Source: Lutraria lutraria (lineage: Eukaryota; Mollusca; Bivalvia; Venerida; Mactridae). From it: 64,000 nucleotides of DNA. The stretch spans positions 13,061,637-13,125,636 of the forward strand of contig OZ026851.1 in NCBI GenBank assembly GCA_964023205.1, read 5' to 3'. A model generated the notes under the pieces. The model saw only the letters and a program-made list of their open reading frames with translations, was not told the DNA's origin and ran no database searches. Position numbers and translations under genes: made by a program. Shown in pieces: positions 46,407 through 57,782 of the stretch. Numbering within the stretch: position 1 is the stretch's first letter; each line of letters opens with the position of its first letter.

Positions 46407-47924
46407 TAGACCAGTCATCTAAAGTTCAAAATTGGCCTTTTGGGGAATAAATTAGTACATAAGCCATTTTTGGTATATTGGTTCTTTATGTGATGGAGAA
46501 TGACCAGAAAAAAGTCCCCAAGAATCCTATGGTGCAAAAGCGAGATTTTTGGGCTAAAAGATGGAAAAAATGAATAAAACTGCAAATTTCTGGAATCCCC
46601 GTGTAACTCAAAAACAGTTCATTCCTGACATTTTAAATTTTCTACACTGGTAAAAATTTATCAACAGCATCTTTTTGAATGTTTTTTATATCGGCTTAGA
46701 ATCCAAGATGGCCACCATAATCCAATATGGCCGCCCAAACTTCATTCGGTTTAAGATTAATTTTTGAATTGTATAAAACATTTTCTGCAATAAAAAACTG
46801 TCAAGTTAGTAGATTTTTCCAGTATTTTAGCATTGAAAGGTATTTAATCAATATAGTTTTAGTAATTTACATTATAAAGATTAATCAAAGTACTGGAAGT
46901 ACTGACGGAAAGTCAACTTTGACGTATTTTAGCATTTTTGTGGCGGAAACACATACGACCTGGCGTAAATCACCACCACATGTTCGAGCACTACCTTAAA
47001 TAGTGAATGAAACTATTTTCAATATTAGTAAATCTTGTTACCTCAACAGTTTATGAATGAAACTTTTGTGCGTTTGAATACTTAATTATTATACATTGTT
47101 CTTATAAGTTTTACAGTTTAAGTTGCCATAACATAATATTTCTGCAGTAATAACTTCAGCTTTTATCAAAAGTCTCACTCTGCAATGTATACAACAAGTG
47201 GTACTATTTACTGTCCTGTTATTGGGCCGAGGGTAACTATTTTGAATATGATGATGTAGGAAAGTATCACCTTCCAAAAACATAGATTTGGTACTTTAGT
47301 AATCAAGAAGTAGTTCTAGATAGCAAAAAATGTATTGGACTTCTTTTGTTTCAGACGCATTTTTTGTGGAGGTTAGTAGTTATAATGTACAATGAATATG
47401 TTAGTGGCGGTGATTTGTATGTGATTACTTTTTATTACAATGTTGTTTTTCTATCACAATGAGTCCTTATATGAATTTTCACTGTTAATTGAAATTACTA
47501 AATAAGTTAAATTAAATAAGAGGACGTCAAGAAGTATGTTATCAGATTGGTAAAATGATATATAGTCATGTTAATAAGAACTGAAGCGCAACTAAAATGG
47601 AAAATGAAATAGTTGCAATTGATATGTAGCGACAAAAAAATAAGACTAATCTCATATACATTGTATTATATTAAAGTGATACAGATTATATAACATCAGA
47701 TTACATGGGTTGATGCATGTGGTATATGTTTCTTTCGTTCTTGGTACTTGGTTTGGAAAATGCCAAGTGGTGGAATTACATTCAAAGATATATTTTGATA
47801 AAGTGTAATTAACAACTTGGTATGTATTGTTAAAGAAATTTAATTTTAGTTTTAAAATACAAATGTATAATGAGCGGCAAGTTTTTGTTGTTAAAAAAGG
47901 GATACTCAGTATTTCATTTGCCTC

Positions 47925-48330
47925 AACATAGAGGATCCAGGGACAGGTCTTTAACCATGAATATGTAGTGATTCAAGGGCTATTAGATATGATTTCCAGG
48001 CTGATTCATATACAATGGATCCGTAGTCCTGTTCTGAATGGATAAGAGACTGATATAAACGTATTAGTACTTTTCTGTTAGATCCTCAGTCAGTGACAAC
48101 TTTCATGATGATCATTAGAAAGCCCAGCTTAGGAATAGGAATTAGCAATGCTAAGAAGAAGGGAGTTCATCTGATTCCCATACATTATTAAACGTATCAA
48201 GTAAAAGAGAAAGAGTATGAATGGGCGTTTAAGAAATTAATTGATAATGAACTTTGTCTGGACCAGAGGATTTAATTGTACTTCTCTTGGTTTTGGAAGA
48301 GCTATTAAGTTGTTTCTCTCATCCCAGGTC
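47925..48330 (-). pseudogene. Decayed non-LTR reverse transcriptase (Jockey-like)
   Basis: On the minus strand, shifting frames read SSGPDKVHYQL, then pieces like LLLLDTFNNVWESDELPSS, then KVLIRLYQSLIHSEQDYGS and IVYESAWKSYLIAL. These follow the order of the Jockey and CR1 group reverse transcriptase (PGPD..HYQ, ..W..G..P..W, then the LDYG..Y motif near the domain end). Stops and frameshifts abound and there is no YxDD box, so it is a dead fragment. It lies inside the long-inverted-repeat element. Confidence 0.7.
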
Positions 48331-49100
48331 TTGTGTGCCTGAAAAAATATATCTCTGTGTTGCCTAAATTAACGTTGCTTCAAGAGACTTTTACATGAAA
48401 AGTTGGAGATGACACTTGTGGAAGTGACCACTTTCCCAGCTAATTTCATCAGCATGTCCGTCTGTCTAAGACCAATCCAAACTGTGGAAGCTAGCAATAG
48501 TGAATTTGAAAAAAACTTCTTTGAGACCAGACTTATGATTACTCATGAAAAGTTAGACAATAGTGAGGATGTGTCTAACATTGTTACTTCACTGCCCATA
48601 GAGACAGCTGAATGCTCAATCCCTCTGACCTCCACAAACTCTAGAAGCCATGACAAACTACAAATGTATGGTATAATGATGACTGTATATGGGCTACCTA
48701 AACCCTCAAGGAAGCCCTAAGGAAATTCAATCTGAGACTAACTGATGAAAATCTTAATTAACTCGTTTTGTATATCAAGATCAAAAGCTCGAAAATCACT
48801 AAAATAATTGGGAGACTTTGTCTCAAAACTGAATAATATAACCTCGATTAGAAAAACGTAGGTATGGTCCACAAAGTCAATGGAGAAGGCTTATCTCCAA
48901 TTAAGCATTTGTCTGTTGACAACAATGATACAGACTACCTACCCTCAGGAAGAGGCACTATAGCTACTGCATTCGAAAAAATGTCTTCATCTGAGAACTA
49001 TTCAGAAAAGATTAAAGTGAAGCGACTTAGGAACCTATTGCGGGATGTAGATAGGTCTTTGCATTGGCATCTTTCATTATTGTCTGTTTAATTGTTATTT
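48331..49100 (+). other. Open frames of unknown origin inside the long-inverted-repeat element
   Basis: Frames at 48403-48720 (105 codons) and 48864-49091 (75 codons) have fairly protein-like composition (for example KIKVKRLRNLLRDVDRSLHW) and less AT bias than their surroundings. I recognise no domain. They could be remnants of the element's own gene or captured exons. Confidence 0.3.
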
Positions 49101-50176
49101 TTGTTGTATGACCTATCGACTCTATAATTTTAGCAGCCATATTGGATTTATATCATGCATAATCAACATTAAAATACAAAAGTTCTCAATATTTATCAAT
49201 ATCAAATGTTAAATATGTCTTAGGCATAATTCTAAAGTTGAATAATTATAGTGGTTCTAGAATGTCATTTTTGTGTTTTACACAGTTTATGCCCAAAATT
49301 ACATTGTGAGCTTTATAAGTTCAATATTGACTTTGAAAAGAAATTCATCACAAATAATATAAAAGTAATTTCTTTTCTTCTTACATTTGTAATTAGAATA
49401 TGACAAAATAGTCAAATTTGGAATTAAACAGTAAAACAATTTGGTGGCCATTTTGGATTGGAGTGGCCATATTGGATTTATGCAATGAATAATCAAGTTC
49501 ATTAAAATACAAAAGTTGTTAATATTCATCAATATCAAAAGTTAAAAGTGTCTTGGGCATAATTCTGTACTTGAACCAATATAGTGCTCTAGAATGTCAT
49601 ATTCAAGTTTTTATACAGTTCATGCCCAAAATTACATTGTGTGCTTTTATAAGTTTCGCTATTTTTTTAAAAATAATTTCATCATAAATAAGATAAAAGT
49701 ACTCTTTATTATTTTTACATTTGAAATTAGAATGACTGATATAAGAGGCAATCAGTCAAATTTGGATTTAAACAGTAAAAACAACATTTTGGCGGCCATT
49801 TTCGATTATGGCGGCCATTTTGAATGCGACTCGAGAGTAAAACTAAATCAAAATGATGTCTTTTATCAATACACATCATCTTGGAAAATTAAAACTCATT
49901 TGGCCAAATAGTTTTTGAGTTATACATCGATTCCTGAAATTCCCAGTTTGATTTATTTTTTTCTACTTTTAGCCCCAAACTATCGCTTTTGCACCATGGG
50001 ATTCTTGGGGACTTTTTTCTGGGTGTTATTCACCACAAACAGAACCAACATACCAAAAATAGCTTATGTACTAATTAATTCCCAAAAAAATTTATGATGA
50101 CTGGACTAATTAGAGACGAATGAAATACACGCTGGAATACTCACATCATTCATTTCCTTTCAAATTCGAATATATC

Positions 50177-50460
50177 AGGGCCCGTATTCAATATACATCT
50201 TAAGATTTTTTTTAACTTAAGTCGAAATTTTTACTTAAGTGTAATTTTTTTTCATGGTAAAAGTTTGTAAACCAGTCATTAAAAGTGTGAAATGAATTAT
50301 CATTTTCATAATTGGCATCTTTAGAACAAAGATAAAATCATATTATTGTGATTTCCTCCTTTATATTAGTCATAAAGAGTTAAGGAAAAAGTCAAATTTA
50401 AGGAAAAATATAACTTAAGTTAAAAAATTACTTAAGATGTTTATTGAATACCGGCCCAGG
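50177..50460. mobile_element. 284-bp MITE, GGCCCGTATTCAATA ends
   Basis: The left end CAGGGCCCGTATTCAATA and the right end, reverse complement CCTGGGCCGGTATTCAATA, extend through 'aacatcttaag' for about 32 bp. The interior repeats 'cttaag' and 'aacttaag' strings. No open frame is present. The termini resemble hAT-type MITEs, but I could not confirm an 8-bp target duplication. Confidence 0.75.
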
Positions 50461-51072
50461 TCATTTTTGCAAATGATACAAAGAAAATTAATGTCTGTGG
50501 AAAAGTAAACAAAACCCGTGACCAGATATCAGGCTAACAATTAAAGACATAATAAGCCTGTTGTTTACTATTGATTCGCATCATATAAGTTCATTAATTA
50601 GAGTGTTTTCAACATATTTTCATTCCAGGTATCAACAACTCCCGCGACCGAATGTCACATAGCGATTGGTGACATAAGAAAAAATAATCCACGATCGTAT
50701 AGTTAATTTTAATTAAATTCAAATGTTCTTATTTTCTCTTTTTCTCACACACAAGACAATTAGTTATAAGGTATTGACAGCAGTGGGCGTAATCATCATT
50801 ATCCAATGAAGTTTTCAGAACCACAAGTCTCCTGACCAATGAAATTATAGGTTAACACTAATTTGGAATGTCATGTTTTAATTAGACTTCCAAAAGTAGT
50901 AAAAGCCTATCATTTTTCGTCGATCAATTTACAATAATTATTATAAACTTTTAACAAAGTTACAGTATAATGTAAACATCCCAAAATACCAATTAGTAAA
51001 TTGACGACATCTGTGGTATGCTGACTTAAGTTATTTACAGAGACTTGTTCTACTGCCAATACATACATGTCA
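50461..51072. other. Spacer, nothing recognised
   Basis: AT-rich. A weak resemblance to 45160-45210 ('aatgtc.gtggaaa.gtaaa') was noted. No gene was found. Confidence 0.35.
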
Positions 51073-51210
51073 AACCACAGGAACCTGTTATTCAATCCAA
51101 AAAAAAAAATTGCTCAATAAAAAATACCTTCGTATAGTTTTTTTCTATACGTAGGTAATTTTTTATTGAGCATATTTTTTTTTTTGATTGAATACCAGGT
51201 TCCTGTGGTT
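51073..51210. repeat. Long hairpin with about 65-bp arms and a 7-base loop
   Basis: The arm 51073-51137 (AACCACAGGAACCTGTTATT and on) pairs with 51147-51210 almost perfectly, including A-rich and T-rich stretches facing each other. Only a handful of mismatches are visible. This could be a foldback element or, if transcribed, a double-stranded RNA source. Confidence 0.85.
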
Positions 51211-52229
51211 AAACGTGCTCTTGTCATTATTTAAAAATGCAGACTGGTATGCAAATTCATGTCGCTCTAATTAATTATTAAATCAATGGTAATTATAGAA
51301 ATAATATGGGTATGAGAGCCACTATGTTATACGGAGAACCAAGCATTTTCGGACCTAAATGTTGACCATTTTTAATTATTTTAAAGCTATAATCAAAATT
51401 AATAGACAATTTATATTATGCTCTTTCATACTTTGAAAATACCAAATATGACAGTGGAAGATAGTTTATTCCAAATTCAACGATATCTTGCATGTGCAAT
51501 AAATACACGAGACGTGCGCCCTGCATTTACTATTTCCTACATGTATAATATCATTTGATATTTGTGTAAAACAAACGTAGCGCATTCGTTGTTAAACACA
51601 TTATAATAATAATATCTTTATTTATAGAAGGTGTATACATTAAGTAAAATATACAAAACATTTGACTTATTTTCAATGTGGCCTTCTGGAAACATGCAAA
51701 AATAACATTTAACTAATACATATTAAAATGAATGAATGAAATACATAAATAAATGAATGGATTTGTCAATGAAATTAACTTATGTGTGAATGAATGAACG
51801 AACGAACGGGCGGACAAACGAACAAACCAGTGAGCAAACGAACGTACGAAAGACCGAACGAAAGAAACAAATTACTCCATGCATTCACAAATACATACAC
51901 AATATAATGATGATGATAGCGTTGATACAAATGATTTAGTAAAGAATTTACAGACATACCCGACAAACAATCCTTGATTGAGAACATGTATCAATAATTA
52001 CATAAAATGTTTTTTAGAATAAGTAACCATTTTGAGTAAACAATCTAAAAAAATTAAAAACTGAACAAAAAAGTCTTTACACCCAGGCATAGATATGAAA
52101 ATGTATAATTAGTTTATGGAAATTGCATGTTAAGAAAAACTTACGTAAATTGTACTTAAAAATATATAATGAATTGATTTGCCTTAGATTAAATGACAGT
52201 GTAGTCCAATTTGATTTTGAATTTTTGCT
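51211..52229. other. Spacer with simple-sequence tracts
   Basis: 51715-51870 has GAATGAATG and GAACGAACG runs. The open frame at 51775-51987 is their by-product. A degenerate copy of the 44578 element's inner arm is near 51340-51400. No gene was found. Confidence 0.45.
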
Positions 52230-52700
52230 TATTGTAGGTCATTTCAAGGGCAGATAACTCATACATAAATCTCAAATACCATGGTTTTGCTTTTGGTTAA
52301 TGTTTTTCATTTTATTTTTGGTCTAAAAACAAAATTTCATGCAATTCCATTAAACATTTATATTGTTTTTTTCTCATTTAAAGTTAAGAGACTGAAAACT
52401 CTTCAAAATTAGGCCATTTTTTAAGAAAATTGGCATTTGTTTAGGTAAAGAAAGAAAAAAAATTAAAAAACACTCCTTAATAATTCATAAAACATTTCAA
52501 GATGACATGAAAAGAAGTCGGCTACATAAGAATAAAATAGATAAGGCCTTGCTTTCCATTATGATGAATTATCTGCCCAAAAAATCTAAATTCAAGGGCA
52601 GATAACTCAAAAACGAGATCAGTGACCCCCAATTTTTTTTTTCGCTTAAAATGTTTCTGTTATCACATGCTACGATCATGCCAAGTTTAAAAAAATCATA
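52230..52700. mobile_element. Truncated copy of the TTAA-flanked element seen at 9205
   Basis: 'aactcatacataaatctcaaataccatggtttt', 'tttggtctaaaaacaaaatttcatgca' and 'atagataaggcctt.ctttccattatg' follow the order of 9370-9740. Both inverted ends are missing. Small internal insertions relative to 9205-9840 suggest it is nearer the full-length family sequence. Confidence 0.8.
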
Positions 52701-52942
52701 ATTAAAATCACAATTGCTCGGTTATAAACCTGAAAAAAGGTACGGTTGGATGTGTAGCCGTTTGGAAAAGGACCGGCTGATTTACATAAAAAATCGTCTG
52801 CTATGCAGTTTAAAAGAAAACTCAATGGTTCAGTGCCACAACTATTACGCAACCATATGATGGACTACTCAAACACCATGACCGTAAGACGTCAATTAGA
52901 AAGCTGTATTTGCCAGGATATTCAACTATCTCCAATCAAACA

Positions 52943-53325
52943 AAATGGCCGCATATACATCCATCCCGTCATAACATAACAGATGTGAAGCGTCTTAGCC
53001 AATCAGAAGGCCGGATATACATCCATCCCGTCATCCCGTTATAACATAACAGATGTCAAGCGTCTTAGCTAATCAGAAGGCCGGATATACATCCATCCCG
53101 TCATCCCGTTATAACATAACAGATGTCAAGCGTCTTAGCCAATCAGAAGGCCGGATATACATCCATCCCGTCATCCCGTTATAACATAACAGATGTGAGG
53201 CGTCTTAGCCAATCAGAAGGCCGCATACACATCCATCCCGTCATCCCGTTATAACATAACAGATGTCAAGCGTCTTAGCCAATCAGAAGGCCGGATTTAC
53301 ATCCATCCCGTCATCCCGGCCGCGA
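52943..53325. repeat. 70-bp tandem repeat with a CCAAT box in each unit
   Basis: AGATGTCAAG-type starts lie at 52981, 53051, 53121, 53191 and 53261, a perfect 70-bp period. Each unit contains CGTCTTAGCCAATCAGAAGG (one has AGCTAATCAG). AGCCAATCAG is a textbook CCAAT box of the NF-Y type. The array is much more GC-rich than its surroundings and ends in 'cccggccgcgagactcc'. Confidence 0.9.
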
Positions 53326-53344
53326 GACTCCTACTTTTACCCTA

Positions 53345-53520
53345 CTTATATAGTACACAGTCAAATCTGAGACAGCGGCTATTTCCGAATAAAGGCCACT
53401 CTGTGAACAAAGGCCATTCTTTTAAAAACCGTTATTGATAACTAGTATTTAGAACAAAATTACTTCCGGTAAATGTCACCTGTCAATAAAGGCCACATTT
53501 TGCCATTTCCCTAGTATTGT
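53345..53520. repeat. 'AATAAAGGCCAC' mollusc interspersed repeat
   Basis: Three diverged sub-units ('gaataaaggccactctgtg', 'gaacaaaggccatt', 'caataaaggccacat'). Related pieces occur at 3287-3350. 53521-53970 has nothing else recognised. Confidence 0.6.
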
Positions 53521-53970
53521 CACCTTGACCGAATTACATCTTATGAACCAACATGAAGTTTTTTCTATCACAACGCATACACGTGATGCTCTGCCGTTCA
53601 AATTAATAATTGACGGCGGGGGTAACATACTGCGAGTTAACAGTTCATTTAACATATTCGTAAAGAGCATAACTTATTGTGTTGTGTAATGTGTTTCGAA
53701 TCAATGTTAATTGTTCCTTAGCATCATTGTCAGGAGATTAGTTAAAGGTAAAATATTGTACATGTTTAAAGATATACACTCAGGATAATCTCACATGAGC
53801 TGGAGATGGATATGCCTGTCATGTAAGTATTGCATATAATCAGTATTCTGTAAGAATTTACTATAGTATACGATAATTTGTATACATGTGGTAGATTAAA
53901 GTTAGTGGTGGAGCAATTCTTAGTAGAGGTTTTTTTTGTAAGCTGTTAATTAAAATAGTGTGCAACAAAT

Positions 53971-54212
53971 ATACCGCAACCGTAGCAAAGTGGATAGGGT
54001 GTCCGCCTTTGGAGCGGAAGATCGAGTGTTCGAACCCCAGTGAAGACTGGGTTACAACTGATGCGGTCGATTGGTGAGCCGCCAGCAAGTTAAATAATGG
54101 TAACCAGAGACCCATCTCAGTCAGGCATCCGGCAAAAGAGATGGGATCCGGAAGCTAATGTGCGAACAAAAGATAGGTGTCTCGTAAGGCAACTTGGCTG
54201 GCCCTTTCAATA
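53971..54212 (+). repeat. tRNA-derived SINE
   Basis: The head has an A-box-like GTAGCAAAGTGGATAGGGTG and a B box GTTCGAACCCC about 45 bp later, with an anticodon-like stem-loop CCGCCTTTGGAGCGG between them. A tail of about 170 bp follows ('tgatgcggtcgattgg' to 'ggctggccctttcaa'). The acceptor stem does not pair as in a real tRNA, and the tail marks it as a retroposon. Confidence 0.75.
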
Positions 54213-54555
54213 ATTTACAAAACATTTACCATTACATTTTCCAATACCACTGACTTATGTTGGATGCTTAAGTGTGATCTAAAGATTTCCTGATTTTCTC
54301 TTCGACCTGTTCCTATTTTTAGACGTTTTTCGAATTTTGTCTCTTGTTTACATACAGTTTTTTTAGTTCTGAAAAAAAAACCATAAAGAATGGATGGCTG
54401 GTAGTGCATGGAAACATGGCTATCCTTAACTGTAGGATAAAATTTGTTTTCTAACCCGCGATTATTATTAGTATGTTTTTGAAACGAACCTCAGAAACAG
54501 TTTTTAAAGCCCCATTAGCTTTTTGCTGTAGAAAAATATATGCAAAAACATTTAA

Positions 54556-55613
54556 TTGCTGATATTATCCCAAGATAATTATTACCGACGAGATATATGT
54601 GAAAAATACAAGTACTTAGGTGTCGTCCTGAATGAATTTCTTGATTTTACAGAGACAGCAAGTGTTCTTAGCGAATCAGCAAGTAGAGCATTCTCGTCGT
54701 TAATTTATATGTTATTTAATCAAACAGATGTTATGTTTTCTTCTTTCATTAAAATATACAATTCCAAAATAATCCCTATTATGGACTATTCTGCATCTGT
54801 GTGGGGATTTAAAAATTACCCCAAAATAGTAACTGTTCATAATAGAATTCTTAAGTATTATCTTGGAGTTCATAAATGTACATCAACACCAGTAATTCAA
54901 GGTGATACTGGTTTAATACCACCTCATATTAGACGAAAACTATCAATGTTACGATTATGGAAAAGGTTAATTTACATGAATGAAAATAGAATTACTAAAC
55001 AAATTTTTAATTTTGATTTTAAAAAATGTAGAAATAATTGGTCTAAAGAAATTAAACAAATATTTGACGAAATGGACAAGAGAGAAAACTTTATTAACAA
55101 ATCCATATTTCATAGTAGAGGTTCATTTATAAAAATAGCTGAAAATATACTTTTAGAAAAATTTAAACCCAAATGGTTAAACGAAATTCTTCTCAATCAA
55201 GACTTGATGTATATAAACAAGTAAAGAGCACTTTTGAATGTGAAATCTATATAAAAATGAATATGCAAAAACATTTGAGATCTGTCCTTACTCAACTCCG
55301 ATCTGGCACATTACCTTTAAATATTCAAACAGGACGTTTTCTAAATATTCCAAGAGAATCTAGGATATGCAAGCAATGTAATACTGGATTAGTTGAAACT
55401 GAGATTCATTTTATCTTTATCTGTCAAAAATTCGCGATCTTAAGAGATAAACTTTACTTAAACATCTCGCCCCTAAATATTATCAATCACAATGATTTCT
55501 ATGACACTCTTAAGAAACTTTTTTGTATTCCAGAAGCTATTAAAGCCTTAAGTATTTTCATCAATGAAGCCTTAAAATGTCGAATCAAATTATTATTAAC
55601 ATTTCTTCTTTAA
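54556..55613 (+). pseudogene. 5'-truncated, frameshifted non-LTR retrotransposon (C-terminal part of RT ORF)
   Basis: Frame 1 (54556-55224) reads the region just after the reverse transcriptase palm: YKYLGVVLNEFLDF, then IIPIMDYSASVWGF, then YLGVHKCTSTPVIQGDTG. It is followed after a -1 shift by the frame from 55173, which carries LRSGTLPLNIQTGRF and a terminal zinc-binding pattern C-x2-C...H-x4-C (RICKQCNTG, HFIFIC). This order is that of L1, CR1 and Rex-type LINE ORF2 tails. The catalytic FADD box, endonuclease and 5' part are absent, so it is a dead-on-arrival copy. Frames are otherwise open, so the insertion is fairly young. Confidence 0.85.
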
Positions 55614-55920
55614 ATTTCCTCCTAACATCATATATTTTTCATTGTAAAATATTATACCGTTCTATTGTACCTGCATTCATAACATATTTTGATTTAATCA
55701 CAAACTGTGCCTATGTAACTTATAAATGTTTTTATTTTCTTTTCATTTCTGTGTTTATATACATGTACTATATGTTTCTCGTATAAAATGTATAATTATA
55801 ATAAGTGACTGATAAGCCTTATTAGGCTGGGTTTTTGCAAAATATTCATGTATTATGTAATGTTGTATATTTCTTTATTATGCCTGTCACTATAATAAAT
55901 AAACTATATATATAAACAAG
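55614..55920 (+). repeat. 3' untranslated tail of the LINE
   Basis: AT-rich sequence after the last coding frame, with 'aagccttattaggctgggtttttg' and ending in AATAAATAAACTATATATAT. The simple-sequence end is typical of LINE 3' termini. Confidence 0.5.
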
Positions 55921-57290
55921 CCATTTTTCGTCTGAGAACACTCATTTCACTGTGATTTTTGCTTTTGTAAACTTGAAATATGTAGAGCGCGCGACGTCAC
56001 TTTACTACGTGTGCATAGCATGACTGCGGGATACCGCAGGTAATCTATAAATAGTATTTATTTCAATGATTTTGAAAAAAATACGATAGTGGTTTCGGAA
56101 ACATTTTTTCTTGCTAGAAAGTATGCAAGGGGGGGATACACACCTGATTCCTCTGTTATAGAGCAAACAGAAACTATTAGGACCAATACATTTATAAGCT
56201 TATGGAACTTTAATGAACTGCTATATATAGGTGCAGTACGAACTTCTTTCCAGTGTTTAGTAATTCTGTCTGTCTTAAATCTACATGATCTTGTCATGTT
56301 TTAAGCTCTTGACCTATCTGACTTGGAATTAAACAGGATGAACGTACGCTTCTTGCACGAAATATTCAAATTCATTCTTGGAATTCACCTACATTACATG
56401 TGAATGCGTGGTTTATTCCCTAATTATAATTTGCTAACTAAACGTGATTCAAAATATATGTAATGCAAAAAACGAAATATTCAGTCGTACTATTCTGTAT
56501 TTGTTTCTCATTATGATAATTTACGATAATTGACGCATTTGTCTTTCATAATCAGTAAAAGCGTGTTGAATGTGAGTTACATTATTGTGAATAACGTTGT
56601 CCAGCATGTCTTAATCCGCCATTGAATTGTCCTACGATAACAATCGTAACAACTCGGGCATTTCCGTAACTGAGAAATACGCACTTTCGTTAGACAAACG
56701 CCGAGGAGTTCCGATTGCTACGATAAGTTTAAACATATCCTTTATATCTATGATCGATTGTCTTTTGATAAAATAGCATGGAAAAAATACCAAATTGTAA
56801 TTTAGTTAACATCATAACATTTTTGTTCGCGATTATAAATGGACCAAATAATCATTGACTTTATGACAGTGTCTGTACTAGAACTTTTGTAAAATTGACA
56901 TTTTAAGTGTTTATTTGATATTTCGACTATGGAATGCTAACATGTTACTTGTATCTTGAATCATGAAAAGGTCCTTTGTCGCTAGACAAAATTTCGTAAA
57001 TTACGTAGTTGATACAAATGTATTTACTGTTCGCCATGCTAAAATCCAAATAACGAAACTATTTTCGGATAAATCGTGCGTATCTCACAATCATTATTTT
57101 TTATTCAAGTCTAGTTTATTTTTTTTTTTTTTTAAGTCTAGTTTACCTCCAATATGTGGTAGAATAGATTAAAGGCACTCATACAGTTTCAGGATTGGTC
57201 AGCTTTACTAAACATCGCCATCCCCGCCGGAGTATGAAACATGTTGAATTTCTTTCAAACAAGGGTGCTATTATATTTAAGTTAGAAAAG
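55921..57290. other. Spacer upstream of the transporter gene, nothing firm
   Basis: No repeat or exon is recognised. Overlapping opposite frames at 56058-56304 have no coding character. A T-run occurs at 57118-57135. The transporter promoter may lie here, but I see no core motif. Confidence 0.35.
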
Positions 57291-57302
57291 CGGTGCCAGA
57301 GT

Positions 57303-57480
57303 TATGTTTACATAACTATCGACCGTGTGCCAAACATCGCAAACAATGCAGTATAGATTTTGAATCATGTCTACATAACTACCGACCGTGTGCCAAACAT
57401 CGCAAACAATGCAGTATAGATTTTGAAACATGTCTACATAACTACCGACCGTGCCAAACATCGCAATGCAGTCATACGAG
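57303..57480. repeat. 63-bp tandem repeat, about 2.7 copies
   Basis: CATAACTA occurs at 57311, 57374 and 57437 (63-bp period). The unit includes 'ccgaccgtgtgccaaacatcgc' and 'aacaatgcagtatagattttg'. The period is 21 codons, so a frame with LHNYRPCAKHRKQCSIDFE repeats stays open. It lies directly upstream of the transporter's first coding exon. Confidence 0.85.
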
Positions 57481-57580
57481 TACAGTTGACTCCAGTTATA
57501 CTGCCTTCAATGATGTTTAAAATGAAAATAATCAAGATTGCTATAGCCACCATAACAATCAATAACGCCATAAAACATTC

Positions 57581-57782
57581 GTGTATTGCAGAAAATCAAA
57601 ACGGAACGAATGGAAGGAGGGATGGATGCTTGTCGTGTCGTCATATTTGGTCAAATTTATCGTCGATGGTTTTCTTTATTCTTTCGGTATTATGCTCGTA
57701 GAAATTGTTGACCAGTTTCATGAAGGGCGAGCATCAACGGGTGTAATTGTGTCCCTCGCGTCTGGCATACGCCATCTTGTAG
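57581..57782 (+). CDS. Transporter exon 1: helix 1 and most of helix 2
   Basis: Carries LVVSSYLVKFIVDGFLYSFG (helix 1; FIVDGxxYSFG is a strong SLC16 feature) and STGVIVSLASGIRHLVG (helix 2). Donor G|GTAATA at 57783. The N terminus ahead of helix 1 is only about 15 residues and basic. Confidence 0.85.

Larger units (their letters stand above)
46407..50108. mobile_element. 3.7-kb element with about 330-bp inverted repeats
   Basis: The left arm (46407-46740) and right arm (about 49790-50108) align as reverse complements: ends TAGACCAGTCATC and TAGTCCAGTCATC, then shared 'aaaaaagtccccaagaatcc', 'atggtgcaaaagcga' and 'ttagtacataagc.atttttggtat'. ATT flanks both ends (46404-46406 and 50109-50111), a possible 3-bp target duplication. 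The interior holds a decayed LINE and subterminal direct repeats (49120-49450 and 49450-49800) with 'ggcggccattttggatt' strings. No transposase was recognised. It could be a non-autonomous long-inverted-repeat DNA transposon. Confidence 0.75.

Noticed and set aside
53971..54212. A functional tRNA gene
   Set aside because: A- and B-box-like motifs are present, but the acceptor stem does not pair and a retroposon tail follows; called a SINE instead. The same applies to 34957-35092 and 59205-59495.
55577..55786. 69-codon frame after the LINE coding region
   Set aside because: AT-rich, Phe/Tyr-rich translation of the LINE 3' untranslated tail; no domain.
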